Part shown: positions 17,736-25,183 of the stretch, one piece after another
How positions within the stretch are numbered: the first letter of the stretch is position 1
Layout of the letters: each line of letters begins with the position of its first letter
Assembly: GCA_963808615.1 (NCBI GenBank)
Contig: CAWEGV010000005.1
Span: 186,001 to 250,000 of the forward strand
Origin: Palsa-504 sp963808615
GTDB lineage: Bacteria > Actinomycetota > Actinomycetes > Streptosporangiales > Streptosporangiaceae
DNA: 64,000 bases
Reading direction: 5' to 3'
Position numbers and translations under genes: made by a program
Notes under the pieces: model-generated
The model's database searches: none
Told to the model about the DNA's origin: nothing
Seen by the model: only the letters and a program-made list of their open reading frames with translations

Positions 17736-18641
17736 TCAGCTCAGAGTGCCGCGGGTATCGGCGTCGTCCAGCTCGATCGGGGACAGCTCGTCGTCGGCCA
17801 GGCCCGCGTAGGGATCCGGGTTCCGCCGGGCCCGGCGCCGGTCGCTCAGGTACACGATGACCTCGGCCCCTTCCACCAGGGCCACGCACACGCCGCCGAG
17901 CATCAGCATCGTGATGGGGTCCGGGCTCGGCGAGGCGATCCCGGCGAAGACGAACACGCAGAAGATCATCACGCGGCGCCACTTCTTGAACCGCGCGTGG
18001 GGCAGCAGGCCGACCTGGTTGAGCATCACCAGGAAGAGCGGCAGCTCGAAACACAGCCCGAAACCCAGGATCATCGCGATGAAGTAGCCGATATAGGTGT
18101 CCGCGGTGAAGATGGCGACGGTGTTCTGGGGCACCATGCCGATCAGGAAATGCAGGCCGCGGCCCATCACGAGCAGGGCGAAGTAGCAGCCGAGGAGGAA
18201 CAACGGCACCGCGGTGCCAAGGAAGATGTACGTCCAGCGCTTCTCCCTGGCGTAGAGCCCGGGCGCGACGAAGGCCCAGATCTGGTACAGCCAGACCGGC
18301 GAGGTGATGACCACCCCGACGACGAAGGCCACCTTGATATGCAGGTAAAAGCCGTCCAGGGGGCTGGTGACGGCGAGGGTGTGGCCCAGGCTGCTGGTGC
18401 TGCAGCCCGCGACCGCGCGGCAGTAAGGCCGCGTGATGAAGTTCCAAACCGGATGGAAGAAAACCAGCCCGATGACCATCCCGGCGGCCAGGGCGAGCAG
18501 CGCCTTGACGATGCGGTTGCGCAGCTCGCGGATGTGGTCCATGAGCGGCATGCGGCCCTCGGGGTTCTGCTGCCGCTGCGAGCGGACGAACCGCTCGCCC
18601 ACGATGCGGGCACCCGCGATGGTGGATGGGAGTTTCGCCAT
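17736..18641 (-). CDS. tatC: Sec-independent translocase subunit TatC
   Basis: A 301-residue protein with six membrane helices. The N-terminal part carries the TatC motif MPLMDHIRELRNRI near residue 31, with the conserved Glu that helps bind twin-arginine signals, followed by the first helix. A charged C-terminal tail of about 45 residues (rich in Arg, Asp, Glu) is typical of actinobacterial TatC. It acts in the plasma membrane with TatA to export folded proteins. It starts 38 bases after the tatA stop, so both are in one unit. ATG at 18641. Confidence 0.96.
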   Translation of the reverse strand: MAKLPSTIAGARIVGERFVRSQRQQNPEGRMPLMDHIRELRNRIVKALLALAAGMVIGLVFFHPVWNFITRPYCRAVAGCSTSSLGHTLAVTSPLDGFYLHIKVAFVVGVVITSPVWLYQIWAFVAPGLYAREKRWTYIFLGTAVPLFLLGCYFALLVMGRGLHFLIGMVPQNTVAIFTADTYIGYFIAMILGFGLCFELPLFLVMLNQVGLLPHARFKKWRRVMIFCVFVFAGIASPSPDPITMLMLGGVCVALVEGAEVIVYLSDRRRARRNPDPYAGLADDELSPIELDDADTRGTLS

Positions 18642-18679
18642 GACCCCTTCCGGCGTCCAGGGTGGCTGCCGAGGCGAAG

Positions 18680-19048
18680 CTAGCTGGGCTGCTGGGTGCG
18701 CTGGGCTTCAGCGGGAGCACCGGCCTGGACGGCCGGGGCCGGGGTGTCCATAGTGGATGCCCGCTGCAGGTCGCGCACCTGCTGCTGAAGCGCATCGATC
18801 TGGGCCTGGTGGTCAGGCTGCTGCGAGGCGGTGATCTCGGCCGGGGCCGGGGAACCGGTGTCGGTGCTCCCGGAAGGGCCCGATGCCGCCTCGTCCTCGT
18901 GCAGTCCTTGCACTTCCTTCTTCAGGATGCGCATCGACTGGCCAAGCGAGCGTGCCGCGTGCGGCAGCTTCTTCGACCCGAACAGAACGATGATCAAAAT
19001 GGCGATGATCGCGATCTTCCACGGGCTGTCGAACAGGTCACCAATCAT
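18680..19048 (-). CDS. tatA: Sec-independent translocase subunit TatA
   Basis: A 122-residue protein with the TatA plan: a short N-terminal membrane helix (IAIIAILIIVLFG), the hinge motif FGSKKLP, then an amphipathic helix AARSLGQSMRILKKEV and an acidic, Gln/Pro-rich tail with a coiled-coil-like stretch (QIDALQQQVRDLQ). ATG at 19048 has AGAGGA 5 bases before it; the frame reaches nine codons further upstream but without a ribosome site. It forms the pore of the Tat system with TatC encoded directly downstream. pafC precedes it by 69 bases. Confidence 0.94.
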   Translation of the reverse strand: MIGDLFDSPWKIAIIAILIIVLFGSKKLPHAARSLGQSMRILKKEVQGLHEDEAASGPSGSTDTGSPAPAEITASQQPDHQAQIDALQQQVRDLQRASTMDTPAPAVQAGAPAEAQRTQQPS

Positions 19049-19117
19049 CTCTGTCCTCTTTAGCGGCGGAGACATCCTTGAAGGCCGAGTCTACACGGCA
19101 GCCTGCGGAGAAGCAGT

Positions 19118-20122
19118 TTACGCAGGCAAGCGCCATGTAAATTCCGATAATGCGACATAGTTTGCGAGAGCCGCCGTGGCCGCGTCGCGGATTTCGGTCA
19201 CCAGTGCTGGTGGCGAAACGACGCGGCCTTCCTCGCCGAGCCGCAGCGCCAGCCGCCGGATCCAGCCGGTATCCGGGGTGCGCAGCACCGCCCGCAGCCG
19301 CCCGTCGGGCAAGTCGGTCACCGACTCGCACGGGTAGTACTCCGCCACCCAGCGTCCCTCGGCGGAGAGCTCAAGCTCCACGTGCACGTCGTCGGGTGAC
19401 GGCCGGAACAGGCCCTGGTCGATATCGACCGGTGTGGCCTCGGCGGGCGGCGAGGCTGGCTCGTCGAGCACGGTCAGGGCCAGCACCCGGTCCAGCCGGA
19501 ATATCCGCACCCCCTCGGCGCGGCGGCACCAGCCCTCCAGGTACGTCCGGCCTTCCACCACGAGCAGGCGCATCGGATCCACGTCGCGCTCAGTCGCCTC
19601 GTCCCGGCCCGGCACGTAGTAGCTGAGGTGGACCCGCCGCCCGGCGGAAAGAGCGGCGCGGATCTGGGCAGCTGTCCCGTCCGCCGCATCCCCCTCCGGG
19701 GCGTCGACCTGCACGGCGACCTGGGTGCTCACCGAGGCCGCCTCCCCCGCGGCCGTCTCGAGCTTGGCAATGAGCCTGGACATCGCCGACCTGTCCTCCA
19801 GCCCGGGGACCTCGGCCAGCATCCGCAGCGCGACGAGCAGCGCGCTGGCCTCATCAACCGCCAGCCGCAACGGCCTGCTCATGGATTCGGCCTGGCTGAC
19901 CACGATCTCGCCGCCTTCGTACGACAGGTCGATCGGGCAGTAGGGATCGGGCGCGCGCAGCTCGACGCACCACAGCAGGTTCAGGTCGTCGACCAGTTGG
20001 CGCTCGCTGATGCCGAACGCCGCCGCCGTCTCGATCAGCCCGACCACCTTCCTGCTCATCACGTACGGCACCAGGGCGAGCAGCCGCTGCAGCCGCTCCG
20101 TCGAGGTCACCAGCGCGCTCAT
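19118..20122 (-). CDS. pafC: WYL-domain regulator PafC
   Basis: A 334-residue protein with an N-terminal winged-helix part (residues 1-70, LQRLLALVPYVMSRK then FGISERQLVDDLNLLW) and a WYL domain (about 150-235, VHLSYYVPG and RTYLEGWCRRAEG) plus the WCX C-terminal extension. PafC and PafB act as a pair that activates DNA-damage genes without LexA in mycobacteria. ATG at 20122 has GGGAGG 7 bases upstream; a longer frame to 20212 lacks one. It follows pafB by 166 bases that hold a direct repeat, and precedes tatA, the usual actinobacterial order. Confidence 0.93.
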   Translation of the reverse strand: MSALVTSTERLQRLLALVPYVMSRKVVGLIETAAAFGISERQLVDDLNLLWCVELRAPDPYCPIDLSYEGGEIVVSQAESMSRPLRLAVDEASALLVALRMLAEVPGLEDRSAMSRLIAKLETAAGEAASVSTQVAVQVDAPEGDAADGTAAQIRAALSAGRRVHLSYYVPGRDEATERDVDPMRLLVVEGRTYLEGWCRRAEGVRIFRLDRVLALTVLDEPASPPAEATPVDIDQGLFRPSPDDVHVELELSAEGRWVAEYYPCESVTDLPDGRLRAVLRTPDTGWIRRLALRLGEEGRVVSPPALVTEIRDAATAALANYVALSEFTWRLPA

Positions 20123-20152
20123 CTTTCGGCCTCCCTCGCGGGCGCTTCGCTT

Positions 20153-20260
20153 GGTCGTGCCGGAGGCGCGCCAGCAGGCACAGCGGGAGGCAGGTCCTCG
20201 GCGCCGGGACACCGCTGCGGCCCTTCGGGTCCTCGCGAGGTCGTGCCGGAGGCGCGCCAG
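20153..20260. repeat. 22-base direct repeat between pafB and pafC
   Basis: The 22-base sequence starting GGTCGTGCCGGAGGCG is found exactly at 20153-20174 and again at 20239-20260, and each copy is followed by a near-identical AGGC. The copies are 64 bases apart in the pafB-pafC gap. No coding role is apparent; it may be a remnant of a local duplication. Confidence 0.7.
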
Positions 20261-20288
20261 GAGGCGCGGCGGCCCGCCGCCTGCGGCG

Positions 20289-21248
20289 TCACGCCAGGAC
20301 TCCCTTGAGGCGGGCGATTACGGCTTCGCGCAGATCAGGTGGGTCGAGCACCACCACGTCCGGGCCGAACCAGGCGGTGTAATCGGCGAACGAGCCCACG
20401 TCGCCGAAGGTCGTCGTGACCAGATCCCAGCCCGCCTCGTCGGCGGGCCGCACCGAGGCGGCGTGCCGCCGCAGGCCGACTCCGGTGCCCGACCGCACCC
20501 GCAGCACCGCGGTCTGCTCGCGCGCGGGTGCCGAATCCCAGTCGCGGACCAGTTCGCGTACGTCCGCACCCGCTGGCACGGTCACGCTGCCCGCCGCGCC
20601 GCAGAACTTCACGTCCCCGGCCATCCGGCCCAGCCGGAACACCCGGGTGGCCGTGCGTCCCCGGTCCCAGCCCGCCACATACCAGCGGCCGTGCCTGTTC
20701 ACCACGCCCCATGGCTCGAGCTCGCGCCGCTGCGGCTCGCTTCGGCCCGCGGCACGGTAACTGAACGTCACCGGCCTGCGGTCGCGGACGGCCTCCCAGA
20801 GCGGCCCGAACGCAGGCTCGGGCGTGCCGAGCCTCGGTTCGATGTCCTGCTGGGCGTCATGCTCGTCCCCCGCGTCTATGCCCGCAGCCCGCAGTTTCAG
20901 CAGCGCCCCCGCGGCTGCGCCGGCCAGCTCGGCCCGCTGCCAGACCCGCGCGGCCAGACCGAGCACCGCCGCCTCATCCGCCTCGAGCCGCAATTCGGGC
21001 AGCTCGTAGGCCTGCTGCCTGATCCGGTAGCCGGGGTCGTCGTCGAAGGGATGATTGAAGCCGGTCTCCAGCGGCACGCCGAGATCGCGCAGATCCTCCT
21101 TGTCCCGCTCGAACATCCGCTTGAACAGGTCATCCTGCTCCGGATAGCCGGGCACCGCCTGCTTGATCTGGTCCGCGGTGAGGTAGCGCCTGGTGGACAG
21201 GAGGCACACGACAAGGCCGAGGAGCCGCTCGGTCTTGCGCTTCGACAT
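20289..21248 (-). CDS. pafB: WYL-domain regulator PafB
   Basis: A 319-residue protein. Residues 1-70 form a helix-turn-helix region (TERLLGLVVCLLSTRRYLTADQIKQ) with PEQDDLFKRMFERDKEDLR, characteristic of PafB; residues about 160-220 are the WYL domain (RWYVAGWDRGRTATRVFRLGR) and the remainder is the WCX domain. PafB pairs with PafC to control mycobacterial DNA-damage genes. ATG at 21248 has GGAGG 4 bases upstream. It is divergent from the DUF3866 gene, so the two share a 150-base promoter region. Confidence 0.95.
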   Translation of the reverse strand: MSKRKTERLLGLVVCLLSTRRYLTADQIKQAVPGYPEQDDLFKRMFERDKEDLRDLGVPLETGFNHPFDDDPGYRIRQQAYELPELRLEADEAAVLGLAARVWQRAELAGAAAGALLKLRAAGIDAGDEHDAQQDIEPRLGTPEPAFGPLWEAVRDRRPVTFSYRAAGRSEPQRRELEPWGVVNRHGRWYVAGWDRGRTATRVFRLGRMAGDVKFCGAAGSVTVPAGADVRELVRDWDSAPAREQTAVLRVRSGTGVGLRRHAASVRPADEAGWDLVTTTFGDVGSFADYTAWFGPDVVVLDPPDLREAVIARLKGVLA

Positions 21249-21283
21249 GGATCCTCCACACTCCCCCGTCCCGGCGCTCGGGG

Positions 21284-21310
21284 TACCTCCAGATTATTGT
21301 CTCGCAGACA
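21284..21310 (-). promoter_or_regulatory. candidate promoter/operator upstream of pafB
   Basis: In the pafB-DUF3866 gap, TGTCTCGCAGACA (21298-21310) is an inverted repeat with 5-base arms and a 3-base centre. Read towards pafB it is followed by TAATCT (21296-21291), a possible -10 element about 43 bases before the pafB ATG. The arrangement resembles, with shorter spacing, the TTGTC...TANNNT promoters that PafBC activates; that link is inference. Confidence 0.3.
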
Positions 21311-21399
21311 GTGCTGGCCCCTGGAGGACGACCCCCGGGACCCCTCCGATCATGGGCGGACTGTCCGCCCCTCATCCCCCCGAGGATAGGCTGCCGACC

Positions 21400-22545
21400 G
21401 TGATCACATGGCGGAACGGCACGGTGAGCGGGACGCGACGCGAGTGGCCGGGCGCGATCGAGCTTGACGTGTTGGTGGAGGGCGCGCAGGTCCTGGCGCT
21501 CGCCTATCCGGCGCTGACCGGCCGCCCGCAACCCGGCGACCGCGTGCTGCTCAACTTCACGGCGCTCGACCTCGGCCTCGGGACGGGCGGCTATGCGCTG
21601 GTGGTCGCGGTGCCCGACCGCCTGCCGCCTGACCCCGAACTCGCGGGGCACCTGGTCAAGGCCCGTTACACGCCCCTGCAGGCCACCGTGGCCGGCGCAG
21701 ATGAGCAGGGATCGCCGCATCATGACGTGCTGAGGGACGCGGATGACGTCGGCGGCATGCCCGTCGTGGTGGCGGATCTGCATTCCGCTGTGCCGGCCGT
21801 GCTGGCGGGCGTCCTTGATTCAGCCGAACGGCCCCTGGCGAACAGCCCGGCGTCAGGCGAGACGGCTGCGGGCCGCCGGCCGCGCGTGGTCTACGTCATG
21901 CAGGACGGCGGGGCGCTGCCGGCCTGGTTCTCCCGGACCTGCGCGGCGCTGAAGGACGCGGGATGGCTGGCGGCGACCGTCACGACCGGGCAGTCATTCG
22001 GCGGGGACCTGGAGACGGTGACCGTGCATACCGGGCTGCTCGCCGCCCGCCATGTGCTCGGTGCCGACATCGCGGTGGTCGCTCAGGGACCGGGCAACCT
22101 CGGCACCGGGACCCGCTGGGGTTTTTCCGGGGTGGCGGCGGGCGAGGCGGTCAACGCGGTCGCCGCACTCGGCGGCCGCCCGGTTGCCTCGCTGCGAGTC
22201 AGCGGCGCGGACCCCCGCGAACGCCACCAGGGCATCTCCCATCACAGCCTGACCGCCTACGGGCGGGTAGCGCTGGCCCGGGCGGATGTCGTGGTGCCCG
22301 GCCTTGCTGCGGAGTTCGGCGCCCTCGGGGTCCGGGTGGCGGCCGATGCGGCCCGGCTGGGCGCGCGGCACGCGGTCCTCACCGTTTCCGTGGACGGCCT
22401 CGAGGCGGCGCTTCGGGCCTGCCCGGTCCGCCTGTCCACGATGGGCCGCGGCCTGGAGAAGGACCTCCCGTACTTCCTGGCCGCGGCGGCGGCCGGCCGG
22501 TACGCCGCCGGGCTGCTGGGCAGGGACCCGGTATCAGCCGGCTAG
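21400..22545 (+). CDS. DUF3866 family protein
   Basis: A 381-residue soluble protein of the actinobacterial DUF3866 family, whose function is unknown. It starts with the family-typical ITWRNGTVSG; later features are VVVADLHSAVPAVLAGV, RVVYVMQDGGALPAWFS and a glycine-rich VVAQGPGNLGTGTRWGFSG, with a conserved-looking SHHSLTAYGRVALARADVVVP. The chosen start is GTG at 21400; the frame reaches upstream to 21193 but only from that point does it match the family. It is divergent from pafB. Other actinobacteria also keep DUF3866 genes near pafA/pafB. Confidence 0.85.
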   Translation: MITWRNGTVSGTRREWPGAIELDVLVEGAQVLALAYPALTGRPQPGDRVLLNFTALDLGLGTGGYALVVAVPDRLPPDPELAGHLVKARYTPLQATVAGADEQGSPHHDVLRDADDVGGMPVVVADLHSAVPAVLAGVLDSAERPLANSPASGETAAGRRPRVVYVMQDGGALPAWFSRTCAALKDAGWLAATVTTGQSFGGDLETVTVHTGLLAARHVLGADIAVVAQGPGNLGTGTRWGFSGVAAGEAVNAVAALGGRPVASLRVSGADPRERHQGISHHSLTAYGRVALARADVVVPGLAAEFGALGVRVAADAARLGARHAVLTVSVDGLEAALRACPVRLSTMGRGLEKDLPYFLAAAAAGRYAAGLLGRDPVSAG

Positions 22546-22643
22546 GACAAAGATCGCTAGACGGCGCGTGTCCGGGTAGCGTGCCACCGCTTCGTCCCAG
22601 GCCAAAGCCCGAATGGCTGCGGCCGTCCTAGGACATTGCGGTC

Positions 22644-23609
22644 CTAAGACGTGACCTTGAGCGCGTCGATGATGTCGACCACGAACACCAGCGTGTCGGT
22701 GCCGGTGATGCCGGCCTGGGACTGGCCGGCGCTGCCGTAGGCGTCCTTCGGCGGGATCACGAGCATCACCCGGCTGCCCGCGGTCTGGCCTACCAGGCCG
22801 GCGTCCCAGCCGGAGATCACCTGCTCGGGCGAGGCGCTCATGACAAAGCCGAACGGGGAACCAGTTGACCAGGAGGAATCAAAGACCTTCTTGGTCCGCC
22901 ATATGTAGCCCGTGTACTGGGTGATGACGTAGTCGCCCTTGACCAGCTTGGGGCCGGTTCCCTTGATCAGCGTCTTGGTCACCAACTGGGTGGGCGGCTT
23001 GGCGGACGGGATGGTCAGCGTGGGAGCGCTGCCCGGGTGGGCGCTGACCGTGGGCAGGCTGCCCCCTCCGTTGGACTCCTGGGTGCCTGATGCGGACGCA
23101 GTAGCGGCATAGGACTTGATCAGGTCGATGACGAACACCAGCGTGGTGGTGCCCTTGGCGCCGATCTGGGGGTTCCCCGAGGTGCCATAGCCTTCTGCGG
23201 GCGGGATCACCGCGAGGACACGGCTGCCGACCTTCTGGCCGATCAGCGCGGTCTCCAGGCCGGCCATCATGTTCCCGCCGATCATCGCCGGGTTACTGGT
23301 GAACGTGTTCAGCTTCAGCGTGGAGCTGGTCCCGTCCCAGAAGTACAGGACGAAGTTCGTGGCCAGGAAATCCGTCTTGGTCACGGTGGCGCCGGTGCCC
23401 TGGATGACCGTCTTGGTCACGAGCTTGTTGGCCGCCTTGAGCTTCGGGATGGTCACCACGGGCGTGGTTCCGAACGTCCCGGTCGCCGTCACGGCCGCAT
23501 TAGCGTTCGCGGTCGGACTCGCGGCGGAGGCAGGCTTGGACGAGCCGCAGGCGGCTATGGCCAGGCAGACCAGCAGGGGCAGGGCGATGATCGCCAGGAA
23601 GCGTCGCAT
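22644..23609 (-). CDS. Lipoprotein with two FKBP-type peptidyl-prolyl isomerase domains
   Basis: A 321-residue lipoprotein: a basic N-terminus, a hydrophobic helix and lipobox IAAC with the lipidated Cys at 21. Two FKBP domains follow, about 75-180 and 205-320. The second has the expected active-site residues (TGYIW, VFDSSW, VISGWDAGL, VIPPKDAYG, TLVFVVD). The first lacks the FD and W residues (it reads TLKLNTF and MMAGLETAL), so it is probably inactive. ATG at 23609, GAGG 5 bases before; the frame extends upstream to 23702 without a ribosome site. A single-domain FKBP gene is usual next to pafA; the tandem form is notable. Confidence 0.9.
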   Translation of the reverse strand: MRRFLAIIALPLLVCLAIAACGSSKPASAASPTANANAAVTATGTFGTTPVVTIPKLKAANKLVTKTVIQGTGATVTKTDFLATNFVLYFWDGTSSTLKLNTFTSNPAMIGGNMMAGLETALIGQKVGSRVLAVIPPAEGYGTSGNPQIGAKGTTTLVFVIDLIKSYAATASASGTQESNGGGSLPTVSAHPGSAPTLTIPSAKPPTQLVTKTLIKGTGPKLVKGDYVITQYTGYIWRTKKVFDSSWSTGSPFGFVMSASPEQVISGWDAGLVGQTAGSRVMLVIPPKDAYGSAGQSQAGITGTDTLVFVVDIIDALKVTS

Positions 23610-23651
23610 GAAAACCTCAATGATGGTGAACGTCGGCGTGGTTAGCCTACC

Positions 23652-23673
23652 CGCGGGGGGCAAGCCCCCCGCG
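23652..23673. repeat. G/C-run hairpin between pafA and FKBP gene
   Basis: A perfect inverted repeat with 10-base arms (CGCGGGGGGC and its complement) and an AA loop. It lies in the 145-base gap between the pafA stop and the FKBP start. It could stop or slow transcription between the two genes; it has no T tract. The G6/C6 make-up matches the other G/C-run repeats in the window, and more C runs follow to 23685. Confidence 0.6.
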
Positions 23674-23754
23674 AACCCCCCAAGACCATATCCGGGGACC
23701 AAACTTACCCGCGCAACCCCCGGAAACGCTCCAAGGAGGCTGGGCGTTAGCTGG

Positions 23755-25113
23755 TCACATGCCGGCGATTAGCTTTTCGACCCTTTCGTCTACGGAACGG
23801 AACGGGTCCTTGCACAGGACGGTCCGTTGCGCCTGGTCGTTCAGCTTCAGGTGCACCCAGTCGACGGTGAAATCACGCCGCTTCTCCTGGGCCCGGCGGA
23901 TGAACTCGCCGCGCAACTTAGCCCGGGTGGTCTGCGGCGGGACCGACTTGGCCTCGAAGATGTCGATGTCGCGCGCGGCGCGCTCCACCGCCCCGGCCCG
24001 CTGCAGCAGGTAGTACAGGCCGCGTCCGCGGTGCAGGTCATGATAGGCCAGGTCCAGCTGGGCCACCCGCGGCGAGGACAGCGGCAGGTCATGCCGGGCC
24101 CGGTACCGCTCGATCAGCTGATACTTGGTCACCCAGTCGACCTCCCGCGCGATCAGGTCCAGGTTCCCGGTCTCGATCGCCCCCAGCGCCCGCTCCCACA
24201 TGTCCAGCACCCGCTTGCTCACCGGGTCCAGGCCGTACTTGTCGGTAAAGTCCCTGGCCCGGTTCAGGTACTCATACTGGATGTCGAGCGCCCCGAGCTC
24301 GCGCCCGCTGGCCAGCCGGACCCGGCTGCGGCCGGTCATGTCGTGGCTGACCTCGCGGATGGCCCGGATCGCATTATCCAGCGTCAGGTCCCGCATCATC
24401 GCCCCGGCCTCGATCATCCGCAGCACCAGATCCGTCGACCCCACCTTCAGCAACGTCGTGGTCTCGCTCATATTCGAATCGCCCACGATCACATGCAACC
24501 GCCGGAACCGCTCCGCATCCGCATGCGGCTCATCGCGGGTATTGATGATCGGCCGGGACCGGGTCGTGGCCGACGACACGCTCTCCCAGATGTGCTCGGC
24601 CCGCTGGCTCACGCAATACACCGCACCCCGCGGCGTCTGCAGCACCTTGCCCGCCCCGCAGATCACCTGCCGGGTGACCAGGAACGGGATCAAGATATCG
24701 GCCAGCCGCCCGAACTCCCCATGCCGCCCCACCAGGTAATTCTCATGACAGCCATACGAATTGCCCGCCGAGTCGGTGTTGTTCTTGAACAAGTAGATAT
24801 CCCCCGCGATGCCCTCCTCCCGCAACCGCCGGTCCGCATCGACCAGCAGCCCCTCCAAGATCCGCTCCCCCGCCTTATCGTGCGCCACCAGATCCATCAC
24901 GTTGTCGCACTCGGGAGTGGCATACTCCGGATGGCTGCCCACGTCGAGGTACAGCCGCGCCCCGTTCCGCAAGAACACGTTGCTGCTACGGCCCCAGGAC
25001 ACCACCCGCCGGAACAGGTAGCGCGCCACCTCGTCCGGCGACAGCCGCCGCTGCCCGCGGAAGGTGCACGTGACGCCGTACTCGTTCTCGATTCCGAAGA
25101 TTCGCCGATCCAC
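23755..25113 (-). CDS. pafA: Pup-protein ligase PafA
   Basis: A 452-residue carboxylate-amine ligase. The N-terminal GIENEYG (7-13) holds the conserved Glu that binds ATP-magnesium, D57 in LDVGSHPEYATPE is the catalytic Asp known from M. tuberculosis PafA, and FKNNTDSAGNSYGCHENYL and RPIINTRDEPHA are family-specific. It attaches the prokaryotic ubiquitin-like protein Pup to lysines of target proteins for proteasomal breakdown. GTG at 25113. Two WDMLHG-family membrane genes lie directly upstream where prcB-prcA usually are. No pup, dop, prcA, prcB or mpa gene is in this window. Confidence 0.97.
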   Translation of the reverse strand: MDRRIFGIENEYGVTCTFRGQRRLSPDEVARYLFRRVVSWGRSSNVFLRNGARLYLDVGSHPEYATPECDNVMDLVAHDKAGERILEGLLVDADRRLREEGIAGDIYLFKNNTDSAGNSYGCHENYLVGRHGEFGRLADILIPFLVTRQVICGAGKVLQTPRGAVYCVSQRAEHIWESVSSATTRSRPIINTRDEPHADAERFRRLHVIVGDSNMSETTTLLKVGSTDLVLRMIEAGAMMRDLTLDNAIRAIREVSHDMTGRSRVRLASGRELGALDIQYEYLNRARDFTDKYGLDPVSKRVLDMWERALGAIETGNLDLIAREVDWVTKYQLIERYRARHDLPLSSPRVAQLDLAYHDLHRGRGLYYLLQRAGAVERAARDIDIFEAKSVPPQTTRAKLRGEFIRRAQEKRRDFTVDWVHLKLNDQAQRTVLCKDPFRSVDERVEKLIAGM

Positions 25114-25183
25114 ACGCCAAGGCTACGTCGCGTCGGCCCCTGGCCAACAGCATCCGTCGGCCGGCATGCCGGCCTGGATCCAG

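Noticed and set aside
22629..22646. Short inverted repeat TAGGAC-n6-GTCCTA between the convergent DUF3866 and FKBP genes
   Set aside because: Only six base pairs and it overlaps the FKBP stop codon; too weak for a terminator.
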